The notes below the pieces were generated by a model. It made no database searches and was not told the DNA's origin. It saw only the letters and a list, made by a program, of their open reading frames with translations. A DNA stretch of 64,000 nucleotides from Defluviitaleaceae bacterium. GTDB lineage: Bacteria > Bacillota > Clostridia > Lachnospirales > WQUN01. The DNA lies in NCBI GenBank assembly GCA_009784025.1, contig WQVK01000003.1, positions 1 to 64,000 on the forward strand, read 5' to 3'. Positions 56,501-64,000 of the stretch are shown one piece after another (position 1 is the first letter of the stretch; each line of letters opens with the position of its first letter). The position numbers and the translations under genes were made by a program.

Positions 56501-59005
56501 ACCGCCGGCTGCAAGGCTAGCGTTTGGTGTGCCTACTGGGTCGCCTTGTGGGCCGTTGTTGAACATGTTAAGGCTGAAGAAGCGGCTGTTTACAAGCACA
56601 GCTTTATATTCTTCACCGCATACAGTTATGGTGAGGTACATTCTTTGCCATGGTGCGTTTTTGTTTACGTCTACAAAGTTGAAATTGCCTTGGTTGTTCC
56701 ATGGTTCGTTTATAGTTATGAATGCCATAGCGCAATTGTTGTCTTGGTCTACAGCATTTATAGTACCTGCTTCGCGTAACGGTATTGGCCTGTTTGTTCC
56801 GGGGGCGCGTGAGCCAAACCCTGTCCACATGCGGATTGTGCCACTGGCTGCAAGGCCTGTATTTGTTCTGCTTGTGTAAGCGTCTGAGCCTACACCGTTG
56901 TTGAAGGCATCCCAGCGGAATTCTAGGTGGTCTTCACAAGTTAGGCATTCTCTGCAATCTGGGCAGAATACGCATGGTACGAAATGCTCGTTGTGTAGTA
57001 ATACGTTAATTGTTTGGCCAAATACGGTTATTTCAAAGTCTATAAACTCCCATGCTGGGGCTTTGATTGCGTCAATGTTTACAATTTCACCGTCACCGTT
57101 GACGGTAATAAAACCGAGGGCGCATGTACCAGCCATATCACATGCACCGCTTGCTACGGTTGCTGTAATAACCGCAGCATGGTTACCAGTTAATGGCAAT
57201 GTAGCATATTCACCGATAAGCCGCGGCCACATGCGAACTCTACCATAAGGGCCCCATTCTGCTAGGCTAGCGTTTGGCTCACTTGCTGTGCCATCTGGGC
57301 CGTTGTTGAAGATATCTATGGTGAACAAGCGGCTATTGTGCAGCTCAAAGGTTACAGTTGTGAAAAACACTGTTACTGAAAAGTCTATAAATTCCCATGG
57401 GGCATTTTTGTCTACATCTATGCTGCCCACTAGGTCGCCTGTAACCGGGCGCAGTAAAATCAAGTGCAACGCGCATTCACCTGTTTTGCGAATGGTTGCT
57501 GTCATGCTGTGTACTACTTGGTTGCGCGGCACTTGAGCGTTCACGCCGCTAAGTTGTGTCCACATACGGATTGTGCCGCCGGCTGCAAGGCTGGCGTTTG
57601 GTGTGCTTGGGCAGCCTTCTGGGCCATTGTTGAACATGCTAAGGCCAAAGAAGCGAGGATGGCTGTTAACAAGTATCAAGTCAAGGCTTTGCCCGTAAAT
57701 GGTTACTGTAAGATAAATGCGATACCATGGTGCATTTTTATTTACGTCTATGCGGTTTGCATTGCCTGAGCCGCCTACATTTGGTACGTTGATAAATTGC
57801 ATTGCGTCTGTACCGTCTGGCAGAACTGCGGTTACTTGTAAGCCCACAGCTCCTAATGGAACCTGTGCGCGTTCACCATTAAGGTCAATCCACATACGGA
57901 TTGTGCCGCCAGCTGCAAGGCTTGCATTTGGCGTACTTGGTGTGCCACCTGGCCCATTGTTAAAGATGTCTAGGCTGAAGAAGCGGCTGTTTACTAGCCT
58001 TAACACATGGGTTTGGTCCATGTGGGTTACTGTAAGATCAATCCATTGCCATGGGGCGTTTTTATTGGCGTCTATGAAGTTAACAAACTCTTGATTATTA
58101 AATGGCCTATTAACATTGATGAACTGCATTGCGTCTGCGCCGTGTTGGTCTATTGCGGATACGATTAGGCTATCGTAAGGAATATGCCTATTGGCGCCAT
58201 CAACTTGTGTCCACACGCGGATTGTGCCGCCATTTGCAAGTGATTCATTTGGTGTGCTTGGTGCGCCACCTGGGCCGTTGTTGAAAGTATGCAGGCCAAA
58301 TACTCTGTAGTTGTTTAATAGCCTTAGCTCAGATGTTTGGCCGCCGTATGTTACGGTTAGGTTGATCCAGTGCCAGTTGCTAATACCTGTGCCTGTCTTG
58401 TTTACGTCAATGTAATTTGCTAAGCCAGTCATGCCTATACCGGCTTGCCACATTTCGTTAACACGAACATAACCCATAGCGTTACTGCCATCTGGGAATG
58501 TGGCTGCCACGGTTAAGTTCGCAAGATCTACAGGTGCGTTTACCCCATCAATTTGCGTCCATATGCGGATATTTGAGTTTGCGCCACTCGCTAGGCTTAC
58601 ATTTTCGCTGTTTCCATTGCTGAACGCAAACAAGCCAAAGCCGCTACTAAACGCTTGCACTAGCAAACCATCTTCTAGCAGGGTTGGCTCTTCGGCTGTT
58701 GGTTCGTCATTGTCGTTTTCTTCCACGGTTGTTTCATCATTATCATTTTCGTTTTCTTCTACTGTTGTTGTTTCGTCGTTTGCGTCATCGTTTTCTTCTG
58801 TTGGTACTTCAGTTGGTACTTCTGCTGGTGTTTCTGTAGAAGGTGCCTCTGCTGTAGGTTGTTCCATTGTGGGTGCCTCAGCTGTAGGAGCCTCGAGTGA
58901 TGGTGCAACTACTTCTGTTGTGCCTTCGTAGTCGTAGGCGACAACTGGTGCTAGTGGCATAAATGCAAGGATAAATGCCAGCACTATTGCGGTGAATTTT
59001 TTCAT
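53540..59005 (-). CDS. giant cell-surface protein: tandem ~105-aa modules, Cys clusters, InlB-type repeats, DN low complexity, sortase-like C-terminus
   Basis: Signal peptide MKKFTAIVLAFILAFMPLAPVVA; repeated FNNGPxGxPxxPNASLAAGGTIRMWTQLNG; LPQAG plus TM plus KAKKQEAN. Confidence 0.88.
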   Translation of the reverse strand: MKKFTAIVLAFILAFMPLAPVVAYDYEGTTEVVAPSLEAPTAEAPTMEQPTAEAPSTETPAEVPTEVPTEENDDANDETTTVEENENDNDETTVEENDNDEPTAEEPTLLEDGLLVQAFSSGFGLFAFSNGNSENVSLASGANSNIRIWTQIDGVNAPVDLANLTVAATFPDGSNAMGYVRVNEMWQAGIGMTGLANYIDVNKTGTGISNWHWINLTVTYGGQTSELRLLNNYRVFGLHTFNNGPGGAPSTPNESLANGGTIRVWTQVDGANRHIPYDSLIVSAIDQHGADAMQFINVNRPFNNQEFVNFIDANKNAPWQWIDLTVTHMDQTHVLRLVNSRFFSLDIFNNGPGGTPSTPNASLAAGGTIRMWIDLNGERAQVPLGAVGLQVTAVLPDGTDAMQFINVPNVGGSGNANRIDVNKNAPWYRIYLTVTIYGQSLDLILVNSHPRFFGLSMFNNGPEGCPSTPNASLAAGGTIRMWTQLSGVNAQVPRNQVVHSMTATIRKTGECALHLILLRPVTGDLVGSIDVDKNAPWEFIDFSVTVFFTTVTFELHNSRLFTIDIFNNGPDGTASEPNASLAEWGPYGRVRMWPRLIGEYATLPLTGNHAAVITATVASGACDMAGTCALGFITVNGDGEIVNIDAIKAPAWEFIDFEITVFGQTINVLLHNEHFVPCVFCPDCRECLTCEDHLEFRWDAFNNGVGSDAYTSRTNTGLAASGTIRMWTGFGSRAPGTNRPIPLREAGTINAVDQDNNCAMAFITINEPWNNQGNFNFVDVNKNAPWQRMYLTITVCGEEYKAVLVNSRFFSLNMFNNGPQGDPVGTPNASLAAGGTIRMWTQLNGVNAHVPRAQVEASMTATIRGTNECALDWVLLRPIVGDTINIIDVDKNQDWEFIYFSVTVFGQTVTFLLHNANYPLCNHNLCPECDECLDCGDCDCRSITFNFPGMQNMIVQYWAGGSWHTLADGPFNDYAEFSAPGATVVRAVRDGLVYSRNITADGEYTGDYAINAPVIRLYVRGVPVAGNTLGVVGGGFGSNWVYNGIPAEVSPGENSFLVFNNRTYDVVLNRTGFFPLTRTASEGDDNGYEYLYVDLSAYLVPITVPQGVSDVRMQSNGWIVFNAQEGDVIWLVVDHPNYRDASVTFDFCCLVQHQVNFILDDHNPLYIECCEDYHTVTFVRENGAAGIWAETVTTVTVAVGQQILAAQIPNYTRRTGFYFAGWYKYDDTGVLVPYHPGDHTVTADVTFRAMYNLLWHPVEFIVGPGGAGTSNVQDIRDGTAVGEVHIAPPLATHLEQPLRGYRFVGWTSNLDGWDEESPVGFIPRWTEGVHSLDIYPRIGEVIFTANFEALYHNVTFSVYPATGGTLDGDATLSVRDGQALTGIPTPVANEHYEFSHWELYMYVPGEDGAEGEWDWVQVVPANITDVYRNKQFRAVFTPVYFYVTFVMQTGAAEQPAVNPLRVRSGHTLTEAQVPNTDALTGYRFIEWLLGAYPYFDQGWVGESPIGFTVDGNVTFTAVFNPWIHTVYFIVGEGGMATPATRTNPIQNGQAVLHTHIIPLNQMSLETQSPGWVFDHWLQVIYVGDVRTETNIGASLSPVGTQIVSECGYNPCVCRFVFIAVFRSIEPDDGGGEINDGNDNDNGNDNDNGNDNDNGNDNDNDNDNDNDNDNDNDNDDDNDNDGGTPGTPPGDGGDLTLTPADPPTPPNPGFNLAPPAAPPAAEYTVIAGELAEDDAPPTVVLDDANVPLGAFNQAAISLPAVDVAIIDDIAVPLGAMAVAVGVLPQAGLVNNTLMLVIGFALAMLFAAAAFLYIRKAKKQEAN
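53965..54105 (-). repeat. low-complexity (Asn-Asp/Gly) coding repeat
   Basis: GNDNDNGNDNDNGNDNDNDNDN... encoded by tandem aacgataatgg units. Confidence 0.9.
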
Positions 59006-59385
59006 AACAAACCTCCAAAATCGTTTTTTTGTCCCCGTTTTAGGTAGGCGAAGTGACATACTTCGCCCTTGGTTTTGCAAGATCGTTTAAGTACCGTTGA
59101 AAAATCTCCCCATTATGTGATTGTTGCGATTCTCCCCACCACACCTCTTTCCATATGTTACTGCTACAGGCTATACTGTTTGAAATTTCCAATTGTAGCA
59201 TAACTTGTTAACATTCGTAAGTCAAGTACAGATTGTACTCGTTTACTCAACATTGTTGGCTTTGTGGTACCAATGGGATGCAAAAACTTCCACAGGCCTT
59301 GACTTTAGCGCTTTACAGATTTTGCCAAAAATTATTTGTAAAGAATTTGTAATATTTTTTGGTGCGTCCAATATAGTTGTAGTGC

Positions 59386-59420
59386 AATTCAGTTGGTCGG
59401 AAAATCCGACCAACTGAATT
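59386..59420. repeat. family-1 palindrome
   Basis: aattcagttggtcgg-aaaat-ccgaccaactgaatt. Confidence 0.9.
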
Positions 59421-59553
59421 TTTTACAAAGGCGATGGGTAGAAGATGACTATAAAAAAGAAGCGCAATCCAATGCGCCTCCTTAAAAAGTCCAACAATTA
59501 AAGTTTTTTGCTTCTTTTTTCAAATGTATAACCACTCCACACAAAAAACGGTT

Positions 59554-60120
59554 TTAGATGCTGTTCAACACATCCCGTTTTAATTCGCCATCCTGTGCAA
59601 ACACCCCAGACGCCCGCACGGTGCGCGTCTTTGCGCTTTGGGCTTTTATTCCGCGGGCGTTCATGCAGCTGTGTTCGCCTTCTAATATTACCATTATGTC
59701 TTTGGTGTTTAATATTTGGGATAGGATTTCAGAGATATCGCTGGTTATGCGTTCTTGTAGTTGTAGGCGTTTGGATACCATGTCTGCTATGCGGGCTATT
59801 TTGGATAAGCCTATTACTTTTTGGTTGGGGCGGTAGGCTACGTGAACCTTCATATTATACATTAGGGCCAGGTGATGTTCACAGTAGCTGAATATGTTTA
59901 TGTCTTTTACCAGCACCCAATCGTTGTTTTGGGATTCTTCGAAGCATTTTGCAAATTTTTGGGCTATTTGGCTGTTGGTGTAGGCCATGCCTTCAAACAT
60001 TTCGGCGTACATTTTGGCGGCACGGGTGGGCGTGTCTATTAAACCCGGGCGGGAAGGATCGTCCCCTAGGGCTTCTATTAGCATTGTCATGGCCTGCTCG
60101 ATTTTTTTTACGTCTATCAT
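59554..60120 (-). CDS. folE: GTP cyclohydrolase I
   Basis: [65 protein letters not shown]. Confidence 0.95.
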   Translation of the reverse strand: MIDVKKIEQAMTMLIEALGDDPSRPGLIDTPTRAAKMYAEMFEGMAYTNSQIAQKFAKCFEESQNNDWVLVKDINIFSYCEHHLALMYNMKVHVAYRPNQKVIGLSKIARIADMVSKRLQLQERITSDISEILSQILNTKDIMVILEGEHSCMNARGIKAQSAKTRTVRASGVFAQDGELKRDVLNSI

Positions 60121-60143
60121 GGTTACCTCTTTCGTTGGTATCA

Positions 60144-60794
60144 CTACACGCCCCGCTTGCTTGGGTCCCAGATTATTTTGTGGAATTGCAATTGTAGGGT
60201 AGTGTGTTGCAGGGTTTTGGTGTTGATTATCGCCGCAGCCAGGCCTTCCAAGGGGAAGCTGCCATGTACCGCACCTAGATGAATTTGCGGGCTGGACTTT
60301 AAGCCGCGGATTATCTCTTCAGTTTTTGCAAGGTCTGCCTCGCTGCCTATTACGAATTTCAGTACATCCCAGGGGCGCAGCTTGTCAAAGTTGCCGGGCA
60401 GCATTTTTGTCTCTTCGCCGCTGGATGGCAACTTGTAATCCATGGTGAAGAATAATTTCTGGCCGCTGGGCAGGTATGGGCTTATATCTACGCTGCCGTT
60501 TGTTTCAATATTTACTTCATAGCCCGCTTCCAGCAATGCTTCCAGCAATGGCTGTATGCCAGGTGCATTAAGTGGCTCGCCGCCGGTTATGGTTACTCTA
60601 AAAAAACGCCGCTGGTTTAGCTGCGCGAGTATTTCTTCTAGGGACATAGGGGTGTAGTCGCCGTCTATGGCGTAGGCGGTATCGCAATAGCTGCAGCGCA
60701 GGTTGCAGCCATGCAGCCGCAAGAAGCTGGCGGTTTGCCCTGCTCGCTTGCCTTCGCCCTCTATGCTGTGAAAAATCTCTACTACCTTATACAT
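60144..60794 (-). CDS. queE: 7-carboxy-7-deazaguanine synthase (radical SAM)
   Basis: [35 protein letters not shown]. Confidence 0.94.
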   Translation of the reverse strand: MYKVVEIFHSIEGEGKRAGQTASFLRLHGCNLRCSYCDTAYAIDGDYTPMSLEEILAQLNQRRFFRVTITGGEPLNAPGIQPLLEALLEAGYEVNIETNGSVDISPYLPSGQKLFFTMDYKLPSSGEETKMLPGNFDKLRPWDVLKFVIGSEADLAKTEEIIRGLKSSPQIHLGAVHGSFPLEGLAAAIINTKTLQHTTLQLQFHKIIWDPSKRGV

Positions 60795-61122
60795 AGTAAC
60801 TTGCAATATTATTCTCGCTTTCTTGTACATCTACCCGGTGGCAATGGGGCGCTAAGCTGTCGCAGATGTATTTTGCTAGGTTTTCTGCAGTGGGGTTTAT
60901 TCCTGGCAGTTCGTCGTTGATTATTTTATGGTCCAGCTTGCTAGATATTTTCGCTTTAATATCCGTAAAATCCATTATCATGCCGTTTTCATTTAAATTT
61001 TCTGCACGCAAGTGTACGGTTATAATCCAGTTATGGCCGTGCAGGCTTGTGCATTTAGATGGGTAGTTTAATGCCAGCTTATGGGCTGCACTTATTTCAA
61101 ATGTCTTTTTTATCTCGTACAT
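60787..61122 (-). CDS. queD: 6-carboxytetrahydropterin synthase
   Basis: [43 protein letters not shown]. Confidence 0.94.
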   Translation of the reverse strand: MYEIKKTFEISAAHKLALNYPSKCTSLHGHNWIITVHLRAENLNENGMIMDFTDIKAKISSKLDHKIINDELPGINPTAENLAKYICDSLAPHCHRVDVQESENNIASYYV

Positions 61123-61750
61123 AATTATCATATCCTTTTTGCCGCAGCTGGCAGGCCGGGCAGGTTTGGCAACCCTGGCCGGGGATGCCGTTGTAACAGG
61201 TTAGGGTTTCTGTTTTTATTATATCCAGCACGCCAAGGCTTTCTGCAAGTTGCCAGGCCTGGGCTTTGGTTAGCCACATTAGCGGGGTTTCTATCACCAG
61301 GGGGTAATCCATTGCCAGGTTAAGTGTCACATTGCAAGATTTGATAAAAATATCCCGGCAATCTGGGTAATTGCTAAAATCCGTCTCACATACCCCGGTT
61401 ACGATTACTTTCGCGCCTATGCTTTTTGCATGTATCGCCGCATATGTTAGAAACAGTAGGTTGCGGCCTTCCACAAGGGTGTTAGGGGGTGCGTTGGCCG
61501 GGGTGGCTGTGTCCACCTCTAGGTTCTTGTTGGTAAGTGCGCTAGAAGGGTCAAAGTTTTGCAGAGCCACTACCTTAAAGGGGATTTGCCGCCCCTGGCA
61601 GATTTTTGCTGCGTAGTCTAGCTCTATATCGTGCCGCTGGCCGTAGTTGAAGCCTATGGCAGCTATATTTTCCATGCCATATTTCTGCGCTGCCCAAAAT
61701 AGGCAAGTCGTGCTATCCTGCCCGCCACTTAGCAGTACAAGCGCCTTCAC
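61097..61750 (-). CDS. queC: 7-cyano-7-deazaguanine synthase
   Basis: [47 protein letters not shown]. Confidence 0.95.
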   Translation of the reverse strand: MKALVLLSGGQDSTTCLFWAAQKYGMENIAAIGFNYGQRHDIELDYAAKICQGRQIPFKVVALQNFDPSSALTNKNLEVDTATPANAPPNTLVEGRNLLFLTYAAIHAKSIGAKVIVTGVCETDFSNYPDCRDIFIKSCNVTLNLAMDYPLVIETPLMWLTKAQAWQLAESLGVLDIIKTETLTCYNGIPGQGCQTCPACQLRQKGYDNYVRDKKDI

Positions 61751-62217
61751 AGCGCGCCACCTAGGCTATCAAAAAGGCGGCGTTTCGCCATTTCTTCATA
61801 TTCCTTGCAGCCATAATTGGCAAATGGATAGATTGCAATGCCGCCCCTAGGGGTGAATATACCCTTTACCTCAATATACTTGGGTTCCATCAGCTTTTGC
61901 AAATCCTTCATTATAATGTTCACGCAATCATCGTGGAAATCCCCATGGTTGCGGAAGCTAAACAGGTATAGCTTGAGGGATTTGCTTTCCACCAGCCTAG
62001 GGCCTGGGATGTAATTTATTACAATAGTGGCAAAATCCGGCTGGCCTGTTTTTGGGCACAACGAAGTAAACTCCGGGCAGTTGAAGGTGACCATATAGTC
62101 ATTGCCGGAGTGCTTGTTGTCGAATGCCTCTAGTATGCTTGGGCTGTAGGTTGAGGGGTAATCATTATGGCTTTGGCCAAGCAAAGTGAGGTTTTTTAAA
62201 TCATCTCTATTATCCAT
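61747..62217 (-). CDS. queF: NADPH-dependent preQ0 reductase
   Basis: [52 protein letters not shown]. Confidence 0.95.
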   Translation of the reverse strand: MDNRDDLKNLTLLGQSHNDYPSTYSPSILEAFDNKHSGNDYMVTFNCPEFTSLCPKTGQPDFATIVINYIPGPRLVESKSLKLYLFSFRNHGDFHDDCVNIIMKDLQKLMEPKYIEVKGIFTPRGGIAIYPFANYGCKEYEEMAKRRLFDSLGGAL

Positions 62218-62320
62218 ATGATTAGTATAACCCAAAGTTAGGATTTTTTCTAGGCTTTTGTCATACGGCACGAAATGTGGTATATTATACGTAATTTTGA
62301 GGGAGAAAAGGAGACTAACC

Positions 62321-64000
62321 ATGAAATGTGAAAAATGTGGCGCAACCTATACCGAAGACAGCAAATTTTGCGGAAGCTGCGGCGAGGTAAAACCAGAAGC
62401 AGCAGCCCCAACGGCTGAAGACGCCCCACCAGCCCCGCCGGTGGCAGCCCAGCCAGCAGAAGCAGCCCCTGTAGAAATCACCCCAACAGCGGCAGAGCCC
62501 GCAAGCTCTGGCAGCCCGCTAAGGTTTATTGCCCCGGCAGCGGCCATACTTATCATCGCCATTATAGGGGTAGTGTTCTTCATGAACAGAGACGACAACG
62601 GCGACACCGTAGAAACTGGGCGTGAAGCAGCTCGAGACATAGCACGAAATGAAGAAACTCCAATAGAAACAGCTAACAATTTAACAGACGAAGTAACCGT
62701 AAATGACCTAGGTGCAGAAGCAAACCTACCCGCCATTGCAGATGCAATAGCAGAAGCCCCAACGGCAGCACCCACCCCAACTCCAGCAGAAATAACAGAT
62801 GTGGCCGAAGCAACCGTAACAGCCGCAGACGGCCTGCTGCAAAGCGCCTTCGCCAACATGAGCAGCGAAATGGCCGCAAGGCTTCGCGCTACGCCACTGT
62901 ACGCCTTTAGCCTGCTAGGTCAAGCATTCGATTACGGCACGGTAAACCTGGGTATAACCTATACGGATTGGATTTTATCCGTAGGCTTTGACGCAATCCT
63001 CCAGCAAAACATGCCAGAGGGAATGATGCATTGGGACCTTGGCGTTAACCTAATGGGAACAAGGCTTGGCCTAGAAATTTTTGCGAACGAATACATCCTC
63101 GCATTGCGAACAGAGCTGCTGGATGATAATTTCTATGGCGTGACATTTGAAACCCTGCCAGAAGATTTGATTCATTTCTTGCCGATGCTAGGGTTCGACC
63201 AACGTGATATTGACGAAGCCATAGAAGCAATTGATGCCTTCATGCTTTATATGGAAGCAGTTGAAGAACTTGGGCTAGACGTAACATGGACAGAGTTTTT
63301 TGAGAATTATATGGGCGCAATATGGGAATCTCTTACTGGCATAGAATATGAAACAACCACTGCCAACAACTACACCATAATCGCTTACACCGTACAAACC
63401 GATGATATCTACAGGGTTTTAAGCGCTGTTCTTGAAAATTTTGCTGGTGACTTCTTAGAAATAATGGAAGCACTAGCAATACTGGACGACGACCTTGCCC
63501 TAGACGCTGACGAATTTAGAGAAATATTAGAATTTAGCCGCCACGGGCTGGCCGACGCCATGGAAGAATTCGATGGCGAGATTGTTATAGAATTCCACAT
63601 TGATAATGACGGCCGCCTGTCATTGATATTCCTACATGCAGGTCTTGTTTTCGGCGGCGATGACGAAGAGCTTATTCTAATTGTGGACTTTGGCGACGCA
63701 ATTACAGGCGACTGGAATCTCTTATTGTCTGCAACAGAATATGGCGACCTTATTGATTTTCTTGACATCACCTGGAGCTATGCTGCAGTCGCAGGTGTTC
63801 ACACCAATGTAATGGCATTTGAAGTAGACGGCAGTTTTGCAGAAGTAGCCTCCGTTTGGGATGCCAACAACGGCGACTTCGACATACTTGCAACTTGGTG
63901 GGATTGGTGGATGGCCGATTATATAACCGAATTCATCTCTGGCAACTTCACCACAAACAACAACGGCGGCTTCACATTAGAATTCACAGACTTAGAGCGC
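62321..64000 (+). CDS. zinc-ribbon, single-TM protein with long acidic extracytoplasmic domain (runs off window)
   Basis: [44 protein letters not shown]; open to the window end; absent from the supplied ORF list. Confidence 0.82.
   Translation, partial: MKCEKCGATYTEDSKFCGSCGEVKPEAAAPTAEDAPPAPPVAAQPAEAAPVEITPTAAEPASSGSPLRFIAPAAAILIIAIIGVVFFMNRDDNGDTVETGREAARDIARNEETPIETANNLTDEVTVNDLGAEANLPAIADAIAEAPTAAPTPTPAEITDVAEATVTAADGLLQSAFANMSSEMAARLRATPLYAFSLLGQAFDYGTVNLGITYTDWILSVGFDAILQQNMPEGMMHWDLGVNLMGTRLGLEIFANEYILALRTELLDDNFYGVTFETLPEDLIHFLPMLGFDQRDIDEAIEAIDAFMLYMEAVEELGLDVTWTEFFENYMGAIWESLTGIEYETTTANNYTIIAYTVQTDDIYRVLSAVLENFAGDFLEIMEALAILDDDLALDADEFREILEFSRHGLADAMEEFDGEIVIEFHIDNDGRLSLIFLHAGLVFGGDDEELILIVDFGDAITGDWNLLLSATEYGDLIDFLDITWSYAAVAGVHTNVMAFEVDGSFAEVASVWDANNGDFDILATWWDWWMADYITEFISGNFTTNNNGGFTLEFTDLER

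Noticed and set aside
62218-62320. preQ1 riboswitch upstream of queF
   Set aside because: No convincing preQ1-I pseudoknot pattern in the short queF upstream region.
62347-62879. Minus-strand Ala/Ser- and Leu/Arg-rich ORFs
   Set aside because: Antisense to the zinc-ribbon protein ORF that starts at 62321.

Overview
64 kb of a low-to-mid GC Firmicutes/Clostridia-type chromosome, mostly ordinary housekeeping genes. Contents in order: trpD-C-F-B-A; pta-ackA; a small membrane protein; class II fba; a large secreted protein with a copper-amine-oxidase-N-like C-terminus; a DUF362 ferredoxin-like protein; a DUF368 protein; a VanW lipoprotein; a serine-hydrolase pseudogene; a LonB-like protease; rimI-tsaB-tsaE; asnB; cheV; a SWIM/SNF2 helicase; an orphan corrinoid protein; an XRE regulator; N-formylglutamate amidohydrolase; an ABC-2 exporter; a serine hydrolase; a TepA/ClpP-like protease; an LRR lipoprotein; cheD-cheC; a V/A-type ATPase operon; a HelD-like helicase; pgcA; a giant modular surface protein; folE-queE-queD-queC-queF; and a partial zinc-ribbon membrane protein. 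No tRNA, rRNA, CRISPR array or transposase was recognised. The unusual layer is a dense set of at least eight families of small dispersed palindromic elements. One 35-bp palindrome is inserted in frame inside the V-ATPase B-subunit gene, resembling the Rickettsia palindromic element situation. Others lie at most V-ATPase gene junctions and supply stop codons or C-termini, one family repeatedly begins at the TAA stop of the upstream gene, one element is nested in another, and a GGTACC double-palindrome with fixed 32-bp spacing occurs at four loci, one directly upstream of an XRE-type regulator. All calls come from reading the sequence and supplied ORFs; no database search was possible.
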